A program made the translations under genes and the position numbers. A model generated the notes under the pieces. That model was not told the DNA's origin and searched no databases. It saw only the letters and a list, made by a program, of their open reading frames with translations. A DNA stretch of 64,000 bases from Membranipora membranacea (Eukaryota; Bryozoa; Gymnolaemata; Cheilostomatida; Membraniporidae). The stretch is taken from positions 8,928,001 through 8,992,000 of the forward strand of contig OU612065.1 of assembly GCA_914767715.1 (NCBI GenBank). Direction: 5' to 3'. Below are positions 45,801 to 58,594 of this stretch, piece by piece; positions within the stretch are counted from its first letter, which is position 1; every line of letters begins with the position of its first letter.

Positions 45801-47872
45801 ACAATATATTTTGAGATCAGGTTGAATGTGGAAATGATAGATCCCATATAAAAGGAATAAATTTAGATCCACATAAGGCCACTGCTGCTGAGTACCATGC
45901 AATGTTAAAAAGTTTTTATCTGTGATTTCCTGATCGAGCTTTTGTATTTAGGTAGAAAATTACTAAACGTTAGATAATGGAAAAATCCTTTTAAATAGCA
46001 GCATAACTGAAAATACCATGGTTTCTGCGAGAGTCTCAATAGAATCCTGTCTTATCTAAATATCCAACAGAAAGGAAACCAAAATTTTTAACCCATGAAT
46101 TCAATCATTTTGAGCCAGCACGCTAAATTGATTGCTTTTGTCTGAAAAGTAGGCTAAAAATCAAGATGTGTTATTATCAGGTTTTCATATTAATTTGCAT
46201 CGAAAAAGAGACAATATAGCAGCTGATTACAGTACTTAATATCTTATATTCGTCATTATCTCATATCAGGGACTTACGATCCAAAAGAATCCCGATTTGG
46301 TAAACATGAGGACTTTCACCACAATACTGCAGAGCAGCTGATGAACAGAAGAAATATGACAACATCATCTTCCATGAATGTCGCTACGAAAGACAAAAAA
46401 CAAAACCTCGGTAAATAACAGAATGTGGTTTTCTACGTCTAGTCTTGCCTAATACCAGTCACCGAACTTTGGCCCTTCTTTTCATGTCAGATTGCTGTTG
46501 TTGCGTAGTTGAAATTAGTATGATATAAGAAAAGTTGTAATTCTTGATGCGAATGTCTCAAGCGTATTGAATATAATTTACGAATGAAGTACGCACTGCA
46601 ATTAAACAGGTAAGACAGTTTAAGTGTTGAAGTATTTTCTGTTTAAACATTGACTTGTATTATTATTTAGTGTTCAACCTCTCCTTTCCTGTTCACAGCC
46701 CCTTTGACCTTTTCTCTCAAGTCGTTCTCTCTCTAGTCAGGAGAAGTTAACTCCTTAATCAGATTCAATGGTGGTTGTTGCACTTACACTTTTTAAACCT
46801 GTACTTCATAATGTCCTATTTTCTCGTTTGAAGAGCTACTGTAAATAATAATGGGTTATTTGTTGCAATTTGTTTAATTAAATTTGTGAATTATTTATAA
46901 AGGTCCGGGGTCCTATGAGACATCATCCTTTGCTGACAAGTTTGCAAAAGAATGGAGGAGGGTCAGTCAAATCGGAGCTGGAGAGTCTACAGCGTTTACA
47001 GCGAAGGTGCTCCATGATTGATATCAGTTTCATTATATTATTATAAATTTGAGGTCTGGTATATGGTGACAGCACTGAGCTAAAATTTTCTACTTGTTTC
47101 TTACTGTGTTACAACCTTCTTGCAGAAAAAAAGTCCTGATCAATTGACTGTGGTAATCCTGAAACAAAGATGAAGAACTTGTTAAAGTTAGTTTTTCATT
47201 TTGTGTCATAAAGTAATCCATGAACCATGATTAAGTGTTTGATAGTCCCTCATATAACAATTTACCATAATGAAGACCACAATGTAGTGACACTTAAATC
47301 ATTGCACTCTCATTTTTCTATAGAGGTGGACCCAAGCAGAGAAGTACAAGGACAATTATGGCTTCCTCAGCACTTCTAAGAGAAATGACAAGTTAGCAGT
47401 GGACAGATGGGCTAACGCTAAAGATAGCAGAACTGGTCCTGGCAGGTAAATAACTCCCATGCATGCAGTTTCCCATGATAGCCTTAGGACAGTTTCCAAA
47501 AGAGAATTGCATAGGCAAGTTCAATAATGTAGGATTAGATATTCTCCGTCAATATTTTTGTGGTCAAATCTGAGATTTCGAGAATGAGTGAATAATTTTT
47601 CTTGTTCTGATAATCGTTTCAGATATTATGCGGAGAAATGCGAGGAGAAGAAGCGACATCAAGGACTAGCTAGCGGCCACAAAAGTGTCTTCAAGTCAAA
47701 ACAGCCTCAGTTTAAGCAATTCAAGGTAGTCGACCCACAGGAGAAGATCAGAGAACAGTATAAAGTCACATTCCAGAGAAACAAAGAGCGGCTAGAGAAA
47801 CTTATCTCACAGGGTTCGCGTCAAAACAGTAAACGATTCAGACGAACTTCATATTTTCCTCATAAAAACTGA
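42827..47872 (+). CDS. Sperm-tail PG-rich repeat protein (CIMAP2/LEXM-like)
   Basis: Eleven coding exons with matching phases: 42827-42850, 43393-43467, 43733-43935, 44101-44242, 44517-44652, 45134-45313, 45476-45703, 46270-46410, 46903-47006, 47324-47445 and 47623-47872; 534 residues. The family signature is a Pro-Gly-Pro-[GA]-x-[YF] repeat, seen as APGSFNIM, RGPGTYNARF, VPGPGSYGVP, LGPYEVFSS, GPGTYDPKESRF, GPGSYETSSF and TGPGRYYAEK, several of them split by introns. STPGR/CIMAP proteins are microtubule-associated proteins of cilia and sperm flagella. The segment FSGAPFDTQEERFKNRGVHP suggests LEXM/CIMAP2 in particular, though that subfamily call is from memory. Exons 3-11 are solid. The first two (MDFTRESE and a 25-codon exon) are chosen by phase and splice sites only; alternatively translation starts at an internal Met in exon 3. 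It ends tail-to-tail with AP1M. Confidence 0.8.
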
Positions 47873-48355
47873 TGACGACCTGGGAGTTGATATTTATTGC
47901 ACAAGGTACAGCATAGAACCTGGTCTCAATTTTGGGCGATTTGTGAATGAATAACAATAATCCTATATTTAATAATTTCAAAAATGTCATGATCATGTTT
48001 GACAATCACAACTTTTATTATCCTCTGATCAAATACTACAGTCATCGTGTTTGTCTCAAATACAATTTGAAAAATTATTCTGAAAATATGTGTTATATGG
48101 TTCCATAAAAGAACAAAATGCCTGCTTGCCAACTTCAGGGACAATGAAAAACATTGTCACCAACGATGTGCATGTCTGCATATATTGATACTATCAAACA
48201 TTCCGGCTGGGCAAATGGGACATGCAGGTGAGACATAGTGAGTAGGTATCAAATCTAGTTTTAAGTCCACAGAACTTAAAACAAGTTTAATTTACAACAA
48301 TGTCACATAGCTGCATTACCACTGATAAGATTATTTGCTAGACAAAACATATAAA

Positions 48356-51300
48356 TTAGTTGGTTCTTAGTTGGTAGTCACCATTCTGTGTGATATATCT
48401 GACCCATGGTAATGCTTGATATCCACTCTTCTCAATGATCTTCAAGTAACGCACCTGAAAGAATAATAACATGTCACTAAGTCATTGAATATACTTTTTT
48501 GGCATATACTTATACTGTGAATATTTTGAAAGAATCACAGTGTAGGAAAACTAAAGAACCTTGACTCACAACAGGAAAGGGTCCTTGTGAAAATAGACCA
48601 CATTTTAAAAAAAAACGCATCGCTGCGTTGTTCTCGATTCCGATACTAATATACCACTGAATTAGATTCTTCTCTTAGAATGGAAATAGTATCATAGCGT
48701 TATACGGTTAGGACATTAAACACAGGGACCCATCTGACTGTTATCTGATTGGCTGTCCCTAGTAGCATGAATAATTAGCCTGAGAAATTGTCTTGTTTAC
48801 AAAATTGCAACCAGTAATTATACCCCTACAGTGTCGATGATTAGGGCATTTCTAGATTGCTACTAGGGACTGGCTATTTTTGCAAGCCCTTTGTTTTGCA
48901 AAAGAAAGCTAATGATGCTATTCCAGATATGGAATTCAATGTAATATACTTAATATTTGGCTACGAATTTATAAATATCTACGTGACCATCCATACACTG
49001 GATGTCTAGCTGGGTAATCTAATTGTAACAACACCAAAACACAAAAATGAAAGAGATCCCCAATCTCTTTGGTTCTCTAGGCCTGAATTCAATACCAACC
49101 TGAATGCCGGAGACAGTAAAATAGGGAATCTCAAATTTGACTTGTATAGGTGGCCTTCCTTCGAGTTCCTCTGATTCTACTGTTGGTAAGCCGAAGTGCG
49201 CTCTCATCAGAAACTCCTTACCACCCTGTCAAAATAAACAGTGTGTGCACAATCTTATATTTGGACATGTGAAAAAGCACAATATAGCACTTGCTGTTGG
49301 TACATATATCACTTTCCTAACAAGCACAGGTGGATAAGCTAGCTAAGACATTCTGCATTGATGTTACAATAACATGTAGGCGGCTTGGACAACAACACAA
49401 ACATTGAAATTCTAGACAAAACTGGGTATAAACTGCTTATTGCATCAAATTACGCTGCATCTTACTACATCTTACATGCCCTGTGAACTGAAGATAAGAC
49501 ATAATGCTATTATAGTCTACCATAATGTGAAGAGAAATAAAACTGGTGATGATGAGGGCAGATTTGAGTGATGTTTATCATAATTTTCGAATGACAGTAC
49601 TCACGGGGAAGGATTTGATAGTCCATATAACTGTACTATCTTCTGGTACCCATTTACATGAGCCGACAGTAGTCCTGAACTTAGGAGAGTCAGCATCATT
49701 GGGTACCGGTATAACTATCTCCACATTGTTTGCTGTTGATCGCCTCTTAAACTGACTCTTTGCCTAGAGAATGGAACAAATGTGCGATGAAACTATGCCT
49801 ATCACTAAAGTCAGACATTAAACAATTAAACACAGCATTTAACCTATGCTGATCATTTTCATACTTAATTACTACCTGAACCAAGAAAATAATTATGTGC
49901 TCATATCGATGAATCACAAAAATGCTGGATTATCATCATTTGATTCTGCAACTGGACTGCTCCAAGTACATATTACTGCCATTGTTATCAAAAAGTCTCA
50001 AGCATCACCATTACATACCTTGATCATATACTCTACCCTGCTGTGTGCATGTCTCTCTATTATGGATTCTACCCATATCAGAGGTTTCACCTGTAAAATA
50101 CGTCCACATTGGTGAACATTAGTTTGATTAAATAGACTGGAGGTGAAACTAACGGACCAGTTAACTGATAAGGTTTTATTCAGATAATTATATCAATGCC
50201 ATTCATATCATTATAAATGATAACGTGTAAGACATTGTATGGGAAGTAAGGAACTTAAAATTCATTCATAATGCCTATAGTGCAAGAGCTTGGTGGGTGC
50301 GCTGTCATAGTTTACTGTCAATAAGAGGCAGAAATATTAACAGCTTCAAACCACTTCAACCACAATGTGAATGATTGAGCATGTTAGGCCAGTAAATCAA
50401 AATCAACCAAAATATCAGAAGATGCTGTTACTTACATGGGTGTTGAGACGGTATGACATGAGTTCAAACTCGCCATCAGGTGGAATGAATGAGATAGTAC
50501 GATCATTTTCAAATCTAGATAACCGCACACATTGGTGAAACTTTGTGTCCTCTAATTCTACTGACTTACTTTTGCCCCCTGAAATATGATCAATTACAAA
50601 GGATTGCACTTACAACATAACCATGACATGAAATCACCTTCATGTATAAAGGAAAGTCTGATACTCCTAAATCTGACTGCGGTGCAGAGTAAATACCTAC
50701 TGAGAAAAATACAGTCAAAGAAAACTAACTCACTTCCAGTGTGCTCGAATAGAACTTTATCATTTAGTCCCAGTCTCAATTCAGGCATACCACTGAGGAA
50801 GACTCTCATCTTTATGGCTCCAACAATCTCACTTCTCAACACATTGCCGTTGCTGCTAACCTACAGCACACAAATAATTCACACTAAAAAACATATCAAT
50901 ATGATCTGATTCATCAAATAGAGAAGTAATCGTTTCTGCACTGGCTGTAATTGATTTCAAGCACAAATTGGAAAAAAGAGTCATATGGGATTCAATGTGC
51001 TTATCATGACGCAGCACTATGTATTGGGTCAATAACTAGGTGTGATAGTGACAGCTTTAAAACCCAAGTAATAAATCAATACATACCAGTAAATTGACAG
51101 ACTCTATAACATCTAAAAACACCTCATTCTTTCTGTGCTTGATACCCTCTGACCTCCATGAAACAGCATTAGTGACAGCCATAGGAGGTCTCGGAGCAAC
51201 CTCCAGCTTCTGTCCCTCTTGTGTAATATATCTGTCAGCAAATAAAATGGAATGTAGTACAGAAAACATTTAGAACTTGAATCTTATTGCATACCAAACA

Positions 51301-52798
51301 CAATGATGGTAAGATCACTACCTGTAATGTGTAATTCTATTTCAAAGTTAGTGAGTTGTGACTATGGATTATAGCATAATTATTACTGAACTAAATTTTT
51401 ACATGAACATCACAAAAGAAAGTTTGTTGTTTTATGAGAAATTGACTCACTCTTGCAGTATTTTACTGTCTGTAGTCTGCGGTAAACCAAAGTCCATAAC
51501 CTCATCTAAAAGCTCATAGACTAGAACAAAATTATCCTTGATACTCTCCTCCTCTAGAGCTTTGAAATACTCCACAAATATCTGTAAAAAGAATCAACTG
51601 TACACTTAGTCATTGACCGCAGAAGCAGAATAAAAAGGGGTATATCAAAAAGAATGAGCAGGGCAAGTTCTTCCCTCTAGTCCTTTTTCCCCAAAAAGCC
51701 CATAGACAACTTACACACTTATCAGGTGGTGACTGATTTGGGAGTGGGACATGTTATAGGTCTCCATTATTCAGAAAGGAACTGATAGTGATAACACTTT
51801 CGGCATTTGTTAATTGAGACCCCTTTGGATGACCAATAGAGTAAACAGGAGATCCTAGCCTTGTCACGCGGCCGGCTACAATTTATATTGTCAAATTTTC
51901 ATGTACCAATCCGATCTTATTGCCTGTTGATACATGGACTGTTATAATAAACCAAACCAAACTTTTTAGCCGGTAGCCACGTTACAAGGCTACGGAGATC
52001 CGACCAACACGTTAGATAGTACCTACATCAGCTAGTTTATGAAGAAATTGCAGCACCAGTACAACATTGGCATTCCTTCGTGTCGTCGCCACCACTATGA
52101 AATCACGCTAAGGAAAAATGCACTTTACTTGCGTGATATTTTCCTATCATTGAACATTGATTTTTAAGAGTGATCCATGGGGGTGAATTTCAATTTGGTC
52201 TTGGAGTGTGCCTAACAAACCAGGTGCTCATCAAAGTAATGACCAATTTATATATAGTTGACAAACAGGAAAAAATAGCTTATGGATTTCTCTTGTGGTT
52301 GTTTCAGTTGCATAAAAAGGATACAGTACACATTGTTGTGTTTGATGTAGGCAAAGGTGACGCCATCAGTTTGCAGTATTGGTGATGTGCAGTTCTCTTC
52401 TTCTTTTTCTAGCAAAAGTGTGTTGAATTTATCTATCAATCCTGTTTCTATATCTCCTTTATAATTCCGTGAGATTAAGACCTGAGTTAAAACACAAAAG
52501 TATATACTTTAAACGCTTTTCACAAGAACCCATTTGTCCCCATTACCAATAAAGGGTTTGAAGTTCTTCAACATGGAAAGACAACATAGAGTGACAATTC
52601 AAAAACTCTGACTGCTTGCCAAAGCTGACCAATGGGACAATCGCAACACAATGAGATATGATTGGGCAATTTTATCCACTCATAGCTTGGTAGGTGTGAG
52701 ATAAACATCTAGCAGTAATACCTTTGGTTACCAAATTCAATTGAATCAATACTTACTTTCCCCTTGAGGTCAAGGATGTAGACACCAGAGGCAGCCAT
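48356..52798 (-). CDS. AP1M1: AP-1 clathrin adaptor complex mu subunit
   Basis: Eleven coding exons in transcript order: 52757-52798, 52325-52481, 52027-52094, 51451-51581, 51087-51231, 50734-50860, 50436-50578, 50019-50090, 49605-49763, 49100-49225 and 48356-48454, all GT-AG with matching phases. This gives 422 residues (human AP1M1 423). The N-terminal longin-like domain starts [14 protein letters not shown] and includes [18 protein letters not shown]. The mu-homology domain (about 165-420), which binds YxxPhi sorting signals, contains [90 protein letters not shown] and the terminal [13 protein letters not shown]. It acts in clathrin-coated vesicle sorting between the trans-Golgi network and endosomes. 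Highly conserved and intact. Whether it is AP1M1 or AP1M2 has no meaning outside vertebrates. Confidence 0.96.
48755..48870. repeat. Short inverted repeat in the last AP1M intron
   Basis: gtccctagtagcat at 48755 and attgctactagggac ending at 48870 are near-exact reverse complements about 90 bp apart, consistent with a small MITE relic. Confidence 0.4.
51848..52001. repeat. Inverted-repeat element in AP1M intron 3
   Basis: ggagatcctagccttgtcac at 51848 and gttacaaggctacggagatc ending at about 52000 are imperfect reverse complements, with gccggc and gccgg words inside. About 150 bp; probable MITE. Confidence 0.45.
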
Positions 52799-55265
52799 AA
52801 CTTTTCTGATGAATGAGGAACTCAGTCACTCAGCAGCATCTACTCATTACTGCGAATAGAATTGCAGAGATACAAATTGAATCACAACCGACAAAATTAT
52901 TAGCATACATCACTAAAGTTAAATTAGACAGTTAATATAGCTGTCAATCCTGTTACCTTGAGGTGTAAGCTAGGGTTTGGTTTAGCTAGTTTAGGGGTGA
53001 CTTAATGTTGGCTAGCACTGAATTTTGGCTATTTCATGAAGTTTTGTGAGTGAGTATTTGTGAGCTGGGGGGCTATTTCAGGTATGAGCAAAATGGCGAA
53101 GTTTTCCTCCTGTGAAAACTATACTCCTTTTGGGTAAGTTTAGATTTATATATTTGTATATTTAATACTACTGTCCGTCATTCCTGATGTTGACTGAACA
53201 TACATAGGGAGGAAAACGCAGTTTCCCACTCATAATAACCACCCTTAGATCGATGTCAGTATTTTAGAGTGAAGCATTATAGTACTCCAAGGTACCAGCT
53301 GTGGTGGTAGTTAACAATCAAGACAAATGAATGAGGCTAACGGGCTTTTCCCTATACAGTATATGGTTGGTATTGTATATTCCTGTCAGACTCATGGTAA
53401 TCGCATCACCTTGAAGTTTGGCAGCAGTTACCACCCTGTGCAGCCAAAAATTGATTGTCTCTGGAGTATACAAAAATTCAACAATCCTAAGGTTTTAAAT
53501 TTGAGAAAAGCATGAATTAGAAAGAGTTGGGCCGAAAGGGTTTACTATTTTAATCTGGAAGGTAGCGTCATAGACATCTGGAGCAACATGTATGTGTTCA
53601 CTTTATAAATGTCCACAATCATGGTCATTTGCAAAGTATACACATACTTGTCACACCAGATGCCTAGGCTATGGGTAGCACCTTCCAATGAAAGGAAGTT
53701 CATTGCACCTTCACTGTGGAGCAGAGGTAGTTTATGTCCCAATACTGTCCTCAAATCGCAGTGGTGACCTAAATAGGTAGACCGAATACGTTTATGAGGT
53801 ATGAATTCACACGCGCTAGCCACAGGTCTACCCCACAGCCTTTGTCAATGACAATATTTGACCACCCCCAGTCTGTCATCCACATTGCCAGAGCCCCAGG
53901 TTTTTGGGGTAGAACTGTATTAATATGCCTATTCAATCAGTTTATAAATATAATTAAATTTCCAGTGTGTGTACATCAATCACCTGAGCCTGGTGGTGGA
54001 ATTGGGTGGTTGATACTGGACAATCAGAGTAAACTGTACGGGCTTGCAAGACCAAGGTCAGTGCCCATTGAGTATGTTCACCGGGGAATTCATTCATATA
54101 TCAAGCATTATAATAATGAGGCAATAACCAAAATATTACTAATATATATTATAAAATAAATAACTAACTAATTTTACTAAGCAATAATTTATTAGACTTC
54201 TTCCTCTAACAACCACAACATTCTGTTAGCCAACTTCCAGCTGCTCAACACACACTATGGGGGCTGCGCAAGGAAAACTGGCAGGTATTGAGGCAATAAT
54301 TAGAGGGCTACATGACAAGAGTCAATGCTTTTTAACAGTGGTTTCCAATTTCCTTGTCAAAAATTTACTTTTTCTCTTCCACCTCCTCACAGTCTGATGA
54401 ATACAGACTTCGACATGATAACTAAAATGTAGCACTTATTACCTGCAGAGTGTGAATTAATCTTGACCTATATACTGTTGCAAAAATTAACCCTAGATAC
54501 TGGACCAATCAGAACATGGTGTGGAAAATTGAGCCAATTGGATGTAGCAATATAACTCATGTTTTAGCTCACCAAGTATTCGACATTCTTAACCATTTCC
54601 AGAACAGAATGAAATTTGAAATATCATCTGAAATTCTATCTATGATTCACATGCATCCATGGCATGGGTAGCCCATGTGATGACTAGATTGGAATGCCTT
54701 TGTTATTGTTGGCATGTATCTATTCTGTAATTGTAGACAGAAATTTAATTGAACTTGCTCAAGCTGCAATATAAGATAAAATGGTTTAGTTAGGCTGAAC
54801 ACACTGCTGTGTAAGCAAGGAGTTGGGTCATACTAGGGAGGGTGCTCTCCGTCCTTCCCTGGTGCTCTCCCACCCTCCCTGGTCAGACCATTCTCCCTGG
54901 TTAGAGACTCCTTGCTGTGAGCCACTTTCACTAACTTACTTGACTGGACTGACTGTCAGTGTTAGTTATAGTTTTTACTTGAGTTGTCAGGTGCAGTCAC
55001 ACACTCCCATTGACTAAGCTCAGACGAAGGTCTATTGCAAAACCTGGGTCTCTGGCAATGATTCGAGTTCTTGATTAAAGGAGTGTATCCCACCTCTGGC
55101 CAGATTTTACTTAGTTCTTCGTATTTCTAGGATGATCGCCAACTTCGCTGTTGAAGGTCGTGGCAAGCTGTCTGTCAGTAATCGGTCCAGTGTAATCAAG
55201 GGGAAATCAGGGGGATTGCCAGTTTGGGGACCTAGCCAGCCACTGGGAGACCATGTAGCATTGAG
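52799..55265. other. Intergenic; no gene seen
   Basis: AP1M 5' flank and repeat debris. It contains a stretch near 54000 with gggtggttgatactggacaa, the inverse of the core of the 31173 palindrome. A CT-rich block of short gggagg/ccctcc words lies near 54835-54905. No exon could be supported. Confidence 0.4.
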
Positions 55266-55893
55266 CTACCGGGGGGGGGGGGGGGTCAAGGAATTCCAGT
55301 CTTTGGCTGCAGCAACAAAGAAGCTCTTCTGATGGGATTTTGACTTGCGGTGAGAGATGGTATACTGCTGGTTGTGACATCTGGAATAACCTAAGGTTGG
55401 AGTATGCTTGTCGAGAAGGTCTTCAATGTTGGTCGCAACTTCCCCAAAATGTGTCGCCCGGAAGAATCCTAGTCTCCTTCTCTCTCTCTTCGTTCCCACC
55501 CTAATTCAGATATAAGGGCGCTGGAGATGGGGGTATGGTTCTACGTATAAAACCTACCTTACCAGATGCCTTTCCTGCTATGTAGCTGGTGTTACTGTTC
55601 CGTCGAAGAGAACTCTCTATCTTCACTCCAAGATATTTGATAGTGTTGGTTTCAGGGATTATTGTATCATGAAGGGAGTATGAGTTGTTTGATGTGTTGC
55701 TCCTCTTCCTGCTGAATGTGATGAGTTCGCACTTACTCGAGTTGAACTTCATGTCCCACAGGGACTCCCAGTCCTCAAGTGCTCTCAGGTCGTTTTGCAG
55801 TTCATCTCTTTTGTCGGTGGTTGTGTAAATGGCGGTATTTTTTATTGTTAGTGGAAGCAATACCTCATCGGATTCCCTACTACCAAAGGTCAA
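55266..55893 (-). pseudogene. LINE reverse transcriptase relic, frame-broken
   Basis: Two minus-strand frames carry pieces of a non-LTR RT C-terminal half. At 55893-55501: NTAIYTTTDKRDELQNDL, then MKFNSSKCELITFSRK, then TIKYLGVKIESSL. At 55499-55266: HQKSFFVAAAKDWNSLTPPP. The YADD box has decayed and the frame shifts near 55500. A 15-base G run at 55271-55285 lies at the end of the coding part, at the Pro codons. It lies between AP1M and PITHD1. Confidence 0.7.
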
Positions 55894-56210
55894 TAACTTG
55901 ATGAATAAAACACCCTAAAATTTTCATTGCTTCTGATCTGAAGATTCTCTCTAAGTTTGATGCCAGCTTCTTATTGTTCTACTTCACTCCAACCAATACC
56001 TCATACTCAGCTGACAAACCAACGGGTTTTTTATTACCTCCAGTTTGTCCTACCATTTTTTCATGTCTTACTATTTATCTTTGATCTCATCAGCGTACTT
56101 TTTTGCTGAAAATAGTTCACAGCAACTACAGTTAGCCACAACATGCAGATTTTATCTTGCTGTGGGGAAAGTTATTGTAATGCACTCTGGCTGTTATTTT
56201 ATCAGGTACA

Positions 56211-58298
56211 ATGTCAGGACATGGACACGGACATTCTCATGGTGCTGGAGGGAGCTGTGACCATGACCCAGTAGAAGATTTCTCGAATGCCTTTAACCTT
56301 TATCAAAAGATAGACTTGGAAAGGGTTCAGTGTCTGAATGAAACCAGAGAGGGTTCTGGAAAAACGGTATTCAAACCATGGTCTGAGAGAAACGATCGGA
56401 CAAATGTAAGAATAAGTTTTAATATTTGGCACTAGCTGCTGTATTATAATTTGGTTATTTCATTCAGTAATTCACCACATTGGACCACATGGCCTGCTTT
56501 GATTGCATTAAAGCCTATACAACAGGCTATTGATGTGCTGCGGATGTTTTCCCATGGTTATAGGTGTGACGTAAAATAATTTTACCCCGAAACGTTATCA
56601 TTGTGAGGATAAAATACTGAGTTTTTCTGTATACTTTTAAAGAAAACAGATTCACTGCGTTTCCATGGGCATTATGAGCTCATATAAGGCCAAGGTGATT
56701 GGATGGTCGATCGAACGATAAAACAATTAAAAGCGTAGCGCTCATTGCAAAGGCTGAAATCATGTCAGCTTAGCCGCAGCCTCAATAGCCGAACTATAAT
56801 ATCGGAGGTCTCAAAACGAGAACCGAGTTCAAGTTCTAGGTTCAAGATTTTCTAGGCTTAAACCAAGAGGTGACAAAATAGCTAAGCCTAGTTCGAGCTC
56901 AAAAGGCCCATGGAAATGTTGTGATTATTGATAAGCTTAGTAGTTATCACTCTGTTCAATAATTGATATTCTCCTTTTGATATCCCTGCAGATGGTTGAA
57001 AGTGATGCAGACGAAGAACTATTATTCAAAGTACCGTATGTATATTACTTGATGTCCCTACATATGACCAGATGACAGTGAATATACCATATATACATAC
57101 ATATATATTTGTTGAGTGTGCACAAAAGCGCACCATTCGATTTTTCTCACTTACATAGATTAACGACATAAAGTGGTATAATCAGCTAAAAGCTAAGCTT
57201 TGCAATGCGCTTTTCTCCGAGTTGAATCAATGTATTGTGGATATATTCTTTCTTTTTTTTTTAGAATTTTATGTCAATCTCATATTTGTAACAGTCTTGG
57301 CTCTGTTAAAAAGGACTAGTAGACTTGTATTTTAATTTTCATGCCAATCAAATTAACAAGGGTATATTTCATAGTTTTGCAGGGTCAGTGAAGCTAAGAG
57401 GTATAATGCTCATTGGTGGAGAAGAGGAAACGCACCCTAAATGTATGAGATTGTGAGTCTGTGCCATTAGTTCACCTTGACAATGAAAAGTTGATATAGA
57501 TGTTACCATCCACAGTCTTATGCTTTTAAAACAATTCGCAAGTTTTATCAATTGCAGTGCTTGTAATGATGAGTTTTGTTGGAGAGTAACTCCCACCATA
57601 TCCCTTGTAATAGAAATCCTTGAGACTTGAATGTCATATACTCTCGTCACTCTGGTTGGGATTGGCATCTGCCAGTAAAGTCTCTGTCGATTGTTCGTCT
57701 ATGTAAATAAGCCCTCTGGTTCTTTTAGGTTTAAAAATAGACCAAATATGACATTTGATGAAGTCAGTTCAACACCAGATCAAGAATTTGAGTTGACGCG
57801 AGACGAAACAGGCGTTGTGGAATACACTATAAAAGCAGCAAAGTTCAACAATGTCTCACAGTTATGCATTCATTTCCCTACAAACTTTGGAGATGATTCC
57901 ACAAAGGTGTACTATATTGGGCTGCGTGGAGATTTCATGCAGGTTTGTTTTCATGCAGGAAAAATTTACCAGATATAGCAGAAATAACGGTGTACTTTTT
58001 TTGTATCAACAGAATACTCATAATACAGTTAGTAACAATATCAAATTAGGAGTGAAGCTCATTGGTCAGATTTAAGTTGAAAATTCCACAAAACGAAGAT
58101 AGCGATCGCTATGTTACACATGCTTCTGTTGGGTTGAAAATGGTAAAACATTGAATCTTTACTCCTCCACTCAATTGTGTTATATGTAATTTGTAGGCTC
58201 ACAGAGAAGAGATAGTTATCGTAAATTATGAGCTGAATGCCAATCCCGCAGATCACAAAAGTATGTTGCCAACGCAGGCTGGACAAAATATAAGCTAA
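56211..58298 (+). CDS. PITHD1: PITH domain-containing protein 1
   Basis: Five coding exons: 56211-56405, 56992-57035, 57375-57452, 57729-57942 and 58197-58298; 210 residues (human 211). An acceptor (tttatcag|gtaca) just before the ATG implies a 5' UTR intron. It starts MSGHGHGHSHG, the His-rich N-terminus typical of the family. The PITH domain (about residues 22-195) contains LYQKIDLERVQCLNE, KVPFAGSVKLRGIMLIGGEE, FNNVSQLCIHFPTNFGDD, TKVYYIGLRGDF and the C-terminal NYELNANPADHK. The PITH domain is the proteasome-interacting domain of thioredoxin-like proteins, here without a thioredoxin fold. Intact and conventional. Confidence 0.94.
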
Positions 58299-58594
58299 GA
58301 ACTGAGATATTCACTCTGGCTTGTGATAATATCATCAGTTTACATGTTATGATCAACCAAGACATACCAAAATCATTGTCTGTGATGCGTATCCGGCTGC
58401 TTAGCCATGATTTTCACAACTTGTGGATAAAAAAATGGTGCAGATATTTATATATAGTATGATTTATTAGTATGCTTTTCTCGTTCAAATAAATCAACTC
58501 TTCTTTTTTTTCCTCACTCTGTCTGGAAAGCAATAAGCAATACACTCCAGAATAAACAGTTCGTCCTAATTAGATATAACAGCATAATAAAAAT

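Noticed and set aside
54250-54284. Possible first exon MGAAQGKLAG followed by GTATTG
   Set aside because: Only ten codons, with no continuing exon and no acceptor partner found; a myristoylation-like start alone is not evidence.
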